Of a stretch of 64,000 nucleotides of DNA, positions 1 through 12,600 are shown one piece after another. The stretch lies in assembly GCA_017506865.1 (NCBI GenBank), contig JAFCMP010000390.1, positions 558,001-622,000 of the forward strand. Reading direction: 5' to 3'. Positions within the stretch are counted from its first letter, which is position 1. Every line of letters starts with the position of its first letter. Under the pieces are notes generated by a model, which saw nothing but the letters and a program-made list of their open reading frames with translations, had not been told where the DNA came from and did no database searches. The translations under genes and the position numbers were made by a program. This DNA is from Tribonema minus (Eukaryota; Sar; Xanthophyceae; Tribonematales; Tribonemataceae).

Positions 1-3000
1 TTCATATTGTTGAGTTCATAATAGTATCCCACGTGCTCGCTCGGCCGTCACAGCAGTACCTGTGGCACAGACAACGCCATGGTCTTTGCAGCGGCGTCGC
101 GTTCATAGGCCACATCTACATCTATACAAGTACATTCGTACGAGCGCGACCGATGGCCGTCCGCGCCCACAACAGCAAGCTCGCCGTCGCGCGAGTATCT
201 GGTCGTCCATCGCCTCACGCTTCGGAACGCACACGGCAACACGGTCACACGGCAACACGGTCACATGCGGCTCACAACGCTGCAACGGCGCATAGCCGCC
301 ATATGCAGTCATCGCAGCAGCGCGCCGCGCCGCGCGCGCACGGCCCGCAGCAGCACGCGCTGCACAGCAGCGGCACACGGCACAGCGCCCCTCACCTTGC
401 CGGCGAAGGTCTCCCCCGTCTTGGTGATGAGCACGGGCTTGCCGTTCCAGCCCTTGAGGTTGGCGTTGAGGCCGGCGTCTGCCCAGTTGCCGACCACGCA
501 CATGGCCTTGAAGCGCCCGCGCGTCTCCTCGTCCTCGCCCTGCGCGACCGCCGTTGAGCGTTGTCATCGGAGGAGACGCGCAGCACATGAGCCATGAAAG
601 CGCGCAACATCCACCGCGCTGTCCGCGGCTCTGCACGCGTGTGTTCAGGCGCGGGCCTGATGCAAACGGGGCCTGCCGCGGACGCTGGCAAAGCGCTGGA
701 GTTGAGGTGCATGGAGAGGGCAGTCTGTGGTGGAGTCACGCGTTGCGAGGTGGCACCACGGACGCTGGGGGCCAGCATGGGTCCCACACACAACCAGGAG
801 CCTGCCTGAGTATCAGCCGAATGAATTGCGAGCGACTGCGCTGCAGCCTGACATCAGTTTAGAGCACTGCTGCTGATCGCGTGGACTGCACCAAGTCCAC
901 TCATTCTGGCGCGCAGCTGTTGATCACAGACCCCAACGTCTACCTGAGTACAACGACTGTCAGCGAACTGCTGACGCTGGCTGCTGCGGCGGCGATGCCA
1001 CCGCCGCTGCGCACGTCACAGCGTGAGCTCGCATCTCACAAGGGCAGGCGACCACACGAGCTCTTTGAACCGCGCTCAAGCTGAAGACGGTCAACGCAGG
1101 CCAGACACGTGCCTCAATTTAGCGTTTCCCACATTACAGTCAGAGGCACCGACGATTGCTAAGGTGTTCATGCACACATCAAAGCACGCACGGACATACA
1201 CGCACAATGGACACGGAATCCAAGGAACCGACCATGACGAGCATACATGCCTGCGAACACGCGGCAGCAACGCCAGCAAGCGCTGAGCAGCCGGCCGAGT
1301 CTATGTGGCATGCCCTAACAAGTGGCGTCGCGCAGGCAGGGGGCCGGAGGACTCACGTGCTTGGCGCAGTACCTGGCCCACAGCTTGACGGCGCTGGGGG
1401 CCTTGTCGAGATCGCGCAGCGCGTCCACCGTCTGCAGCAGCGAGGATTGCGGGGTCTGTGTGTTGGAGGCTGAGCGCGGACAGTCGTGGGACGCGGCTCG
1501 CAGAGAACTGTTGCAGAGATCATCGTGACGTCAGCACGGGTGTAGAGCAATGCGCGGTCCGTATTCAAGCAGCTGTCGCAGGCGGTCGCGGGACGCACTA
1601 GGAGAGGAGAGGATTTGGTCAGAACACTGTTGTAGATCACCGTGATGATGTCAGCACAGGTGTTGAGTGCTGCCAGCAACCGTCGCAGCGAGCCTGCGCA
1701 TGCTGTGTGTGCGTTCGACTTGCGCTGCATGAAGGTCAGACGCGTGCACGGCACGCCGCACGTGTCAGCGCAGCCCCACCCGTCAGGAGGCACTCTGCGC
1801 ACGCCGCGTGCTTCCGGCGCGCCGCCGCGGTGACGCGCTGCCCTTCGCGCGCAGCGCAGGGCGTCGGACATGCCACAAGGCGCGAGTTCGTCGGTTTGTA
1901 GCATGCGCGTGTGCTTGCGCATGAGGGATGCATTTGATGCGCGCGCGTGCCAGCAACACAATGAGTGCAGAATGGAGCGTCACCTGTTGCGTGATGGCAA
2001 AGTAGAAGATGGCCTGCAGGCCGGGGCCGTCGTCGCTGCATGGCCGATGAGACGAGACAGACAGCGTTTCAGCACGCGTGCGGCGTGTGGGTGATCGGGT
2101 GTCGTGCAGAGTTACACCAGAACAAGGCATTGGCAACGTGCAGGCGAGGGGCTGTTGCTGAGTGCAATACCCGAGGTACGCACCAAGTTCTTGCTTGACA
2201 GCTGATCTGAAGTCGCTGACGACTGTGGTGGCACTGCCTTTTGCTGGTGTAGCAAAGCAACCCCAGGCTACTAGAGCCCGCGCAGGGTTCCACGGCACTG
2301 GACAACAGGCCAATGGTGCTTTGCAGCGTATGACATGCATGCCGTGCGGACGTCATCATGCTCAACCCTTTGCCTGAGCATTATGCAGGCCACAATGCTG
2401 GCAGCATCAAGTTGGTAGCGACTTGCGGAAGCGGCGGTCTACCACTCTGTCTCAGGGGTACAAGTCCACCGCTCAAAGTACCACAGTTGCTCGCCCCACC
2501 ATGTACAAGTATGCGGCATTGGAAAACTGAGCGCGCAACGCAGCGGACCGCGGGCGCACCTGTTGGAGAACATGTCCGGCGGCTGGTTTGGCATCTGCGC
2601 GTTGACGACGATGACGCGCGGGATCTCCTGCGCGGTGCAGAGCAGCGGAAGCGCACGCTCCGTTTCAGCCAGGTTAGCGCGAGCGCGCCGCGCCGCATCG
2701 GCGCTGCCGTCGTCAATCAAGCACGTTCGACCGTACAATACAGTACCGACTCAGGCATGCAGTGCTCATGAAAACGCAATAGCGCGGCCTCGCCGAACGT
2801 GAGCTGCGGCGCGCCGCTCCGCACAACATGACACGCACACGCACATACATCCACTACAAGCAGCACAAATCAATCAGGGAATCGGCAGCAGCGTCGCCAC
2901 GAGAGAGCGGCGGCGCGCGCACCGCACGACGCACGCGGCGTCCGCACGCAGCAGCACAACTGTTACGGCGACGCAGCGACGACATGCAGTGCTGCCGCTC

Positions 3001-6000
3001 TGACGGACACTGTGCGGAGCGTCCGCTTCAAGAAGCGCGGCGTGGGGCGACGGCACTCACGGGCAGGTGCGGCACCGGCGCCTGCGCGCTGATCTCCTGC
3101 ACGCTGACGTGCGCGTCGCTGACGTTGCTCACGCGCGCCGGCGTGCAGTAGAAGTCGCACCCCACCATGGTGTACAGCGCCGGCGCGCTCGGCGTCTTGA
3201 CCCTGGGGGCCGCAGCGGAGGGGGGAAAGGGGGGGGGGGGACCATTCGGGCTGAGCAGAGTGCAGCAACTAATACATTGAAAAGTTCTTTGTCTGTGCGA
3301 GCAAAGGAAGGTAGCGCACGCACGGGATGAAGTTATGAGTTGCTGCGGTATCCAACGCTAGAGGCACTCCGCCATCGGGCACTGGAAGGCAAACCGTCGC
3401 AATGCCGACGAGAGCATCGCATGCTCTGCATCACTGACACCAGCGCGCTGCGCCGCCAAGTCCAGCGTGTCGACGTGATACGGCTCGTCGAGCCAGTGCT
3501 GCGGAATCTCAACCGTGCCGTCAGCAAGTGCCGCCAAGCAGACTACACGCCAGCGTGCCCCATCGTCGGCGCTCATCCCGGGGCACTTGAGAGCCAAGAC
3601 GGGACGTGCAGCCAGCACGCGCAGTGATGGTACAACCTGCCACACGCCGTCGCTCCGCAAGCGCACCTGTCCGTCATGTACTTGGGCCCACGCACCACAA
3701 ACTGTGACACGTCCCCGTCCTGCGAGCAGAGCATTCAAAGTTTGGCAAACGCCGCAGACCATGTGAGCTGTTGCCGTCATCAGCGACACGGGGATGCATC
3801 ACTGCGGGATGGCGCAGTTTGTGCTCATCCGCGAGCGGGGCAAAGTGGCAGGTGCACTGCGTTTCTGCCGCTGCATACGCGCTGAGTACAGGCGCATATG
3901 GCGTGAGCCAACATTCACAACGTCCACACCGTTTGCAGCGCGGACGCAGCGAGTGAGGGGCGCAGGATCAGGCACGGGCGCAGAGCGACATTCGCGGCGA
4001 GGACTCTGGCAGCGCTCCACGTTGCGTGCAAGAGACGTGACGCAAACATCTAACCGGCGAGCACTGCCGCAGCCTGCGCCCTTCACGCCTCGCAATCTCG
4101 CTCACCGCCGCCACGTCCGGCGGGGCATTGCGCGTGCGCACAACAGCAGCGCCTCGACACAACTATTCACAACCGCATGCGACCTGTCGGAACGCACCAT
4201 GTTCACAAGTGCACAAGGAAACGAGCACTTGCCTGCCACGTGTGTGCCGGGGCCGCAGCGTCGCCCGCAGCGTACCCCACGGCCCGCTTCACCGTCGCGC
4301 CCGCAGGTGGCACGCCGCCTCCCGCGCTCGCCTGCCCACGACAGCGCAGCACACGGCAGCGCAATGCGATGATTTGTCAGGAGCCGCGCAGCAGCAGAGG
4401 CAGGCGCGCTTCTTGGTAACAGAGGCGTGCACATGTTTGCAGACACAAAGCGATGGTCATCGGTGGCATCCGCGGTGCAGGGCTGTTGGCGCAGCGCCAC
4501 GCGCGTGCCCTGCTTCTTTAAAAATGCAGAGTTCGGGGGGCGACGCGAATGCAAACACGGCATGTAGTACAGACCCCAGAGGTGTCCGCCTTGCATATTT
4601 CCAACCTCCAAATGGAGTGTGCATTCATGCTGACAGGCATTTGAGCGCAAAGGGCAGCAATTGCAGTTGACTCTCACATCGCGTGCGCGCCGCGCCAGCT
4701 GCATGACCTTGATGTGGTTGACCAGCGGCGGCAGGTCGTGGACGTGCACCAGCGGCACCGCGCCGTATATACCTGCGGCCGTGAGTGCGGCAGCAGCGGC
4801 GCTGTGAGGCGGAGAAGGCCATGTGCACGACGAGACAGCAACGCTCACCACAGAGCAGGTGGTCGGTTGTACACGGCTGAGCCAGACAGCACACCAGGTG
4901 TCGGCGCAATCTGCATGCCAGCTGCTGGCCCGTAGTCGAGTGTGATGAAGCGCTTGTGAAGTCCGCAACGGCGGCGGTCGACGACAGGCACGTGCACAAA
5001 GCTCAACGAGAGAGTGCCGAGAAGTGCCATTGCAGTGGAAGAGGGTCAGCGACACGAACATCGCATTGCCGAGGGCACAGAAGAGAGGGCGCACCAGTCG
5101 CATCACATGTCAGGCTCGCATCTCGGACACGAGCGACGCGCGGCCGCAGCGCACGAGACCTCATTCACATGGTAGCGTGCATGCCCTCAGGGCCGACTCA
5201 AGCGCGCACTTAGACTCGTGTCGATGGCGCCACGCGATTCAGACGTGCGCTCAGGAGCGCGCGCACTGTCGCGCAGCTTCTTCTTCAACTTAAGAGGTAG
5301 GTATGTACTCACATGCGGAATCGTCGTCTGGCGGCACGCGCGGCGCCCCGAAGGCGATGGCGACGTTGACCACTGCGACGAGCGCAAAGAAGAGCGGGTG
5401 CCACAGCTCCACCGGCCAGTAGTGCAGGAAGACGAGCACGTCGTTGACGAGCTGCGCGTACAGGGCGAGGGCGTGTATGGCGCGCGGGTCAGCGGCGGAC
5501 GACGATGCGGTGCTGCACGCAGGGGCGGGCCGCGCATGCCGCAGCGGCGCTCTGCAGTTGTGTGTGGAGGGGTGCACTGCTGCTGCGAGATGCACCTCGT
5601 GTGCAGGAAAATGCAACAACATGTGCATATTTGTGCTTGAGGACTGAGAAGGGGAGTGAAGGCAGGGCATCCGCAGGCGCTACTGTGGAATGAGTTGCAG
5701 TGGAAGTTTGCGCATTGAAGCTGCCCGTGCACGTCAACCACAAGGAGCGTCACCAAGCGCCTCAGGCACCTCGTGCTGCAATCAGCACATGGTGCTGGAT
5801 GTCGGCTCAGGCGATTGCGCAGCTGCAGCAGCTGCGTGCACTGCGACTCCATTTCTGACATTCCAAAGGTTTCACAGTATGATCTGTGTGCGGTTCGAAA
5901 GGATAACCGCACGTTGTGCTGCAGCAAACGGATCAGTGTGGTCTGCGTGTAGTCCAAGTGGCTAACCGCACGCCATGCTGCCGCAAAACACGTCGGCATC

Positions 6001-9000
6001 AGCAGCAGCACGACGCGCGCTTCAAGCACTGCACAGCCACAGCGTGCACTCCTGCCGCAACGAGACACACTTTCTCGCGCGCTGCTCCTCGACTCGACGC
6101 AAGCGCGACAACGCGCGGCACACAGGACACGGGGGCACGTACAAAGAGCATGACGAAGTACTTGACGCCGTTGCTGCCGCCGCCGCCGTCCCCCCTGTCG
6201 CCCCCCTTTCCGGCTGCCCTGTGGTGCGACGCGTGGTGCCCCCCATGCGCGCGCAGCCGCTTATCTGACGCCCTGCCCGCCGCGCCGCGCGCAGCGCCTG
6301 CGGCCGGCGAGCGCGGCGGCGCGGCGGACTTGCCGGGGCTGCCGCCGCCGCCGCCGTTGCTGCGCGGCTGGGCGTGCAGCGCGGGGGCAGGGGACGCAGC
6401 GTCAGCAGGCTTGAGCAGAGTCTGAGTAGAGTCAATGGTGCGCTGGACCAGCTGCTGCCGCCGTTGCACCGCGGCTGGGCGTGCAGCGCGGGGGCAGGGG
6501 ACGCAGCGTCAGCAGGCCGAGTAGAGTCTGAGTGGAGTCGATGGTGTGCTGGACGAGAGGCGCGTACCCGCGTGTACCGCTGGTCGTGCAGCAGTGCTCC
6601 TGCTGTGCTGTGGCCGCTAGTTGGACCTACATTTGAAACACGTAACAGCAGCCCGACTTTCGCGCCACTGGTAACGTCACCATTTGGACAAGCGCTAAAA
6701 ACAAGCTCTGGACCACACTTGCGGGACACACAGTCACCGCGACCGGGCCACGCAGCTGCCCCCTACATCGCTCTTCTCACCGAGTCTTGCACTGGCGACA
6801 GCGGGAACGCGCCCGGCCCTTTGATGCTCTGCGCCCTGGCGAGCTTCGGCACTCCTTTCGTGGCAGGCAAGGGGGACTCAGGGGGCGACGCGCCCCCCCC
6901 CTCCACCACCTTGGTCATCGCCTGTCGCGGATACCGCGTCGGGAGCGCGTGCGGCGGGGCGCGGCGAGCCGGCGTAAAGGCGCACGCTGAGTGCGTTGAG
7001 CGATGGTGCACGGGGGCGCACAGCAGCGCGGAGGCGTTCGCAGCGCTCGACCTGATGCGCTGCAGCACGCTTCAGTATCTGCCACAGCAAAACTGGGAGG
7101 CGCGTGTCTTCCACGGCGCAGCATGACCTCAGTACGAGCGCTGTGCAGAAGCATGCCGAACCGCATGCGCTGTTTGCTGGATTTTGCCACAAGGATGCTG
7201 AAGGTTGCATGCCAGCAGTGCAGCATGCACGTCCTGTCAGGGCGTCAGTTGGTGCTGTTGTAGCGCTTTTTGCATGGTGTGTTTCGCGTCACCACAAAAC
7301 TGATCACACGCAGATTACAGGCAGTAGCGCTTTGCACCCAAGCATTGCACGGCTGATGTTACTGACATTGAACACTAGCTACATGCAGCACGGGGGCAGC
7401 AACATTGTGCGTATACCCTGTGCACAGCGTACACTTCAGACAATGTCAAACAATCAGGGAATCCATTACCAGACTCGCATGCGGCAGCTGACATGTGTTG
7501 TTAAGGATCGATTGACCATGGCGATCAGACAACATGGAACTTCAACTTCATCTTCAACATGCACCTTGGAGAGCTCGACCACAACTACTTGTAAGGAAAC
7601 CAGCCCTGGTGCACTATGAGCCCTCTGTTCCATCACGAGGCGGGCAGCTGAAGGGCACTTGCAGCCAGCGCCATAAAGAAACCGCTGAGGGGTGCCGCAG
7701 CCCGTTCTCAAACATGCATACCTGCTGCAGGGCTGCAAGGTCCTGCTCCGACTGCGCGCACAGCTTCCACCTCTGGTGCCCCCCCCGCCGCTCCTCCACC
7801 ACCAGCGCGTACGGCGTGTGCGCGTCGCTGTCGGTCCTGCAACGCAAAGATGAGCACGAGGATGAGCACTGCAGCAGGGTGCACTGCGAGGGCGCCGGCG
7901 AGCAACGCATGTACCAATTACTGGCGCCATAGCGCTGGCAGCAGCGGCGGCGCGCAGTGTACACGTGGCGCGGGTGCACCAGGAAATGCAGCACAGTGCG
8001 GCGAGGGAGATGATCCGCTGCGCCGCGCGGCACCGTGTTGCAGTGTCATGATCACATGCCGCAGGCCGCGCCATTACGCGAGGTCTGCAGAAGACAGCTT
8101 TGCGAGTCGTTGTGGCGGGGCCCAGTACAAGAGACTTGCATCGACAATGCATGCCGACATTGCGTGCACAGCAATGATGCAGTTGTAGGTGCGCACCTGC
8201 CCGATGCGAAGGTGCAGTCGCCGTCCACGAGCTGCAGGGAGCCCCTTGGGGGGTTGGCGAAGTTCACCTTGTCAAAGTCGTCCTCCTCGTAGTAGAAGAA
8301 CGTGCCTGCGGTTCAGCGGAAAGAGCGTCGTCATCTGTCCCTGAACACTGTGTGTGGCCATCACAATGACACCGCACCGAGATCCCAGAGAGCATGATAA
8401 AACTTGCGTTGATCCTTAGAGGCTGCCAGGCATATGGGCGCCAGGCATGCACGCCCACCAGCGTTTATCAGCAGAGCTCTGACTAGGAACACCGAGAGCA
8501 CAACGCCAACGAGATCAGAACCTGAAACGGACTCGCCCAATGTCGGCTCCGTGCAGACGACAGTGCATGACCATTTAGCCGAGTGCCAGACCCGAGCCGT
8601 AAGGCAAGGCGTCCATCGTCGTCGCCGCATCCATGTCATCGACCTTCTCATGAAACCATCAGCGCAGCACCCAGCGCAGTCAACTTCCCGCTGCCGCAGG
8701 TATACCTTTCCGCGTCAGGCCAAAGCAGCGCAGCCGCCAGTTGTGCGCTGCCATCTTGCCAAAGCCGCTGCGCCTCTTGTACAGGCGCCCCACCCACGCA
8801 AAGTCGGCGGCGGTGGGCGGCACGGGCAGGCCCTCCGCCTCCGCCAGCCAGGCATGGCTCCGAGGTGCCTGCGCCGGCAGCAGCAGAAGCAGTGCGCGTT
8901 ACGTGTGCAGTGGCTGGGCAGGTTGGGGGGCAAGAACCAAGAGTACTCTAGTGTAAAACTTGTGACAACAGCAGCTCGTATGCGTATGTGGATTGCTGAG

Positions 9001-9444
9001 GATGTGGTAGGTTGCAATAGAAACTGGCGACATTAGCTGCCATGCTGCAGTGCTGCAAGGCAGTGAAGCTGTCACAAGGCTGCTTGCACATGGGGTACTG
9101 TAGGTGTGGTATACATGATGATGCTGCAGTACTCCATCTTGGTCCGCCCTGATCGGCAAATATCAGAAGATTCGAGTTGCTCTCGTGATGTGCATGTCGC
9201 ACCTGACCCACAGCCTGAGTGCTGGCAGAGGCAATCCGTTTGTTGCGTGGAGAGCTCGGCGGGCCTGCAATGACGGTAGGCAGAATGAGAGCGCTTGAGG
9301 GAGCGTCGGCTGCGACTGAGTGTGTTGGTGTCAAATCCCAATGCCTGACAAACCTATGTTGCGGCATTGCAGACGGCGCTTGCGGCGATGCGCTGGGCCA
9401 GTGTTTGTACTCACCGCCAGCAGACATGTCTCCAGCGCTGACAT
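1..9444 (-). CDS. PH-domain and DUF1336 (EDR2 C-terminal-like) membrane protein, 3' end outside window
   Basis: Minus-strand gene starting at ATG 9444 and running off the left edge. Exons read as 9415-9444, 8706-8868, 8197-8305, 7722-7836, 6781-6921, about 6143-6297 (or to 6421), 5313-5512, 4678-4772, 3061-3202, 2560-2627, 1357-1507 and 396-539. Residues about 35-139 form a PH domain (starts WVGRLYKRR, ends in an RWKLCAQSEQDL helix) split over three exons in matching phase. A low-complexity Ser/Gly/Pro linker follows, then a hydrophobic stretch in exon 5313-5512 (HPLFFALVAVVNVAIAFGA). The C-terminal half matches DUF1336: VKTPSAPALY, then IPRVIVVNAQMPNQPP, then GRFKAMCVVGNW and NGKPVLITK. In plants EDR2 proteins bind phosphoinositides and lipids and dampen defence and cell death; the role here is unknown. 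One short exon between 4678 and 3202 is missing from my model because phase does not close there. Its start lies 221 bp from the GTPase start. Confidence 0.72.
3358..3780 (-). CDS. Unexplained open reading frame in an intron of the DUF1336 gene
   Basis: An uninterrupted minus-strand frame of about 140 codons begins with ATG near 3780 and ends at 3358. It lies between exons 4678-4772 and 3061-3202 of the host gene, on the same strand. The protein is not low-complexity. It has a CGVC motif near the start, a Trp-rich middle and an Asp/Glu-rich helical end (HWLDEPYHVDTLDLAAQRAG). I recognise no family. It could be a chance frame in GC-rich sequence, a nested relic, or hold part of the missing host exon, although the DUF1336 start motif I expected is not in it. 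Confidence 0.2.
   Translation of the reverse strand: MTATAHMVCGVCQTLNALLAGRGRVTVCGAWAQVHDGQVRLRSDGVWQVVPSLRVLAARPVLALKCPGMSADDGARWRVVCLAALADGTVEIPQHWLDEPYHVDTLDLAAQRAGVSDAEHAMLSSALRRFAFQCPMAECL
6350..6563. repeat. Two-copy tandem duplication, period 107 bp
   Basis: The segment with GCGGCTGGGCGTGCAGCGCG starts at 6364 and again at 6471, and the similarity continues through the GAGTAGAGTCTGAGT stretch in both copies. On the minus strand the duplication covers the acceptor region of the sixth exon of the PH-DUF1336 gene, so both copies carry candidate 3' splice sites. That is one reason the start of this exon is uncertain. Confidence 0.85.
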
Positions 9445-9665
9445 TGGACGACCTCCGACTGAGTACACCTGGGGATTCCATGTCTGCTTTCCGTGCCTGG
9501 TTTCCTCGAGGCGTTCGGGAGGTGTCTCAAAGCGCTATACCTGAAGCTGCATGGTGATAACGCGAAGCCTCTGTGCAGCTCCACGCCAAACGTGAGTGTA
9601 ACTGTCGTGACCAAGTGCAAACTTCAACTTTCTCAAGTTCGGAGGAGTGAGTGACACACCACAGG
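9445..9665. promoter_or_regulatory. Shared upstream region of a divergent gene pair
   Basis: Only 221 bp separate the minus-strand start of the PH-DUF1336 gene (9444) from the plus-strand start of the GTPase gene (9666). Any 5' leaders and core promoters of both genes must fit here, so it is probably a bidirectional promoter. I see no clear TATA box. The call rests on gene positions, not on a recognised element. Confidence 0.4.
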
Positions 9666-12600
9666 ATGCGGCGGTGGCCGCCACTATGGTGGCCGCTGGT
9701 CGCCAGTTGCGTGACACTTCTGCTGTGTCGCAGTGCGGCACATGCAGCAGTTTCGGCCGCCCTGCTGCCACGCAGCAATATTGCACACGCCCTCCGCGGC
9801 GGATCCGATCTTGATCTTGTGCCGGCAGGCGGTCTGGAGGCACCAGGGGAAGCTGGCAATGACGACGAGTGCGGCAGCGAGCCTGATTTTGTATTGATGC
9901 ACTCCGTCGACGCAGGTTCGGCTGCCGCATCAGCAGCCAACAGCAGCGCCGACAGCGGCTTCTTCACCATGTGCGTGGATCTGCAGGCTCTGGAGGTGCC
10001 ACGTGGAGCATCGCAAGACTACCTAGTCGTGGCCATCACGGGATGCCAGGGCAGCGGCAAGAGCTCGCTGCTCAACGAGCTCTTCGGGAGCACCTTCCCG
10101 GTACAAGAGGGAAAACCCCGGCGCACGACGATGGGATGCTGGGTGGATTTGGCAGGTCAGAGCAGAATTCATCGATTATGGGTCAATTGAAGGCAGTGGT
10201 TGCGGCATGTGGTGCACAGACATTGTGTGCGATTTTGCGAGGCTGCAGCTACCAGCGGCACTGATGCACGATTTCCTGCCAAGACCTGCCGCAGCGCCCA
10301 CAGTCGTTGTACTTAGTGGCGGTGTCGTTACTGACTGATTCCGCTGCTGATCATTGAAGAATCATCGGCATTTCTACCCCACGTGTTGCATCTGCATGCC
10401 CTCTTACTGCGCAGAACAACATCCATCTCCGCCAGTGCTGCTGCTGGACATGGAGGGCATGGAGGGTAGGGACAGGGGAAGTGTTGCCTTTGACACACGC
10501 ACTGCAACGCTGGCGGCAACAGCTGCAGATGGTATGTCTCCCGCATCGCCTCTCTGATCAACTCGTCTTCTGTTGACTGCATACGCAAATCTTACATACT
10601 TCTTGCATGTAAGCTGAATCGAGCACATTCCACTGCAATATCGCCATGCAGGATTTGTTGCTGTCAGCAGAGACTAGCACTCGTACACATATTGCACTGT
10701 CATTTGTTTGCAAAGGCACATCCCCAGCATATGCATGCTGGTTGCCTGCTTGCCGCAAGCCAGGTTAGTTGCAGCAAGTCACCCTGCACAGTACTGCTGA
10801 TGTCCACACCCCACCTGCAGGACTTGCAGCACTATTGCGTCATCGCAATTGTTCCTCTGTGTCTTGCACCAGTGACGTCAGTGGGCAGATGCTGATTCAG
10901 ACTTCATATCACTAAGCATCTTGTGTTATTGCTGTTCTGCCACACCTGCAGCGGTGATCATAAACCTTTGGGCGCATGACGTGGAGCGTGGTGGCGAGGC
11001 AGGAACGTCGCTGTTCAAGGTTGTCTACAGGCAAGTTGTGCACCATGTACACTTGTGGGAATGATGCTGGTGCTGCTTCCAAAGTGGCAGCTGAGTGCCT
11101 GGATACATTTGTTGGGGGGGGGGGTATATTCCCTGAGCAGACTGTCCCTGCGCTAATCAGCACGAACAGCATCGATCATGCGATTCTCTGCAGCAGTGCC
11201 AAATGCGTCAACAGCAGCCACTTTATTCCAAAACCAGCGCACGCAGGGGCTGTGTGCGGTCCCACTGCTGCTGGAACGTGTGCCAGTGGCCGGTACACTT
11301 GTAGCTGCTTTGGCAAGTTCAGTCGGCGGAAGGCGAGTTGGCGCATTGGTGAGTTGTCGCGTTGTGCCTCATGTACAGCTCGTCTCTGTTCCTGCTTGTA
11401 CAGAGAAGCAGCGCTGGCAGCGGCGGCAGCGCCGCCGTACCTGCGACCGCGGCGCGTGCTGGTCGCCCTGCGCGACGTCGAGGACAGCGCTCAGCTCGTG
11501 GCACTGGTCAAGACGCTCAAGCGCGCCAAGGCAGACATCGATGCGGAGCTCGACACTGCGGCAGGCGCGCCGCGGCCAGCATCAGCCACCGCCGAGAGCG
11601 ACGCTGCACCGATGTCAGGCGGCAGCGCCGAAGGCGGTGCTGCTGGGGCGGAAGAGCCTCTGGGGGGCCAGAAGCGAGGGGGTATAAGGGCGGGATCTGC
11701 GGGCTTGCAAGTGGAGTATCTGGGCATGCCGCATGGGCGGCACCGGCGCGCTGCGTTCCGCGCCGCTGCCGCGGAGTTGAGGGGCATGCTGCTGTCTCCA
11801 GTGCACCCGCGCTACCTGTGGCGGGAGAAGCACAAATGCAACGCGCGGGAGCCGCTGCGGGAAGCGGAGAGCGCCGCGGGCGAGGGGCGGGCAGAGGGGC
11901 GGGAGCAGAGCCCTTCAGCGGCGGCTCTGGGAGAGGAGAGTAGGGGGGAACTGGAGGGGGGCGAAGGCGGAGCACTGGGGGGGGGCAGCAGCAGGTGGTG
12001 CCGCTGCAGTGGGCGGGATTGAGGCTGGAGGCTCTGTGGAGCCTGCCCGGCACAGGGAGTGCGGCTGCTGATGAGGTACGCCGTGATGAGATGCTCTTGA
12101 CGGCATCAAGTGCATGCATGGGCTGCTGCAAAGCCCTAAAGGGAGCTGGGAACTGCTTTATGGGACTTGAAGCACTTGTTGACAAGAAGAGAAAACAGCC
12201 TTATTTAGCACGCATGATTGGTAGATGCTGTCCAGGCATCCTATGGTCCATCTATCACAGTAGCCATGTCCCAGTCAATGTTGCCCCAAGATTAAGAATA
12301 TGTGGCTGTGTTGTATGCAGCCATGGTAAGGTAGTCATGTCACGTTCTGCCAAGCAGCTTCATCAGGGGTAGGTCTGCCGATTTGAGAAGCGACGCAGCT
12401 AGTGTCCATCAAACTTGAAAAGCTGCATTTCAGTGTGGCACTGATGAATGATAGAAGTATCAGTATTGACGGCAGCAACGAAGTTCTGTGGTTTTCTGGC
12501 TTGTGACTAATGTCATTGGTGTACTGTCAGAACCAGGTGCTTGATGGCAGCATACAACCCAGCATTGGCAATGCGGATGAACAGGGATGTACAACAGGGA

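Noticed and set aside
4102..5106. 334-codon open frame on the minus strand
   Set aside because: It overlaps a real exon (4678-4772) in another frame on the same strand and has Ala/Arg/Cys-rich composition with no motif.
5187..6068. 293-codon open frame on the minus strand
   Set aside because: It overlaps the membrane-segment exon 5313-5512 in the wrong frame and shows no conserved motif.
9415..9481. Alternative start of the PH-DUF1336 gene at 9481
   Set aside because: That frame leaves one base at the donor and does not match the next exon; the ATG at 9444 in another frame joins in phase 0.
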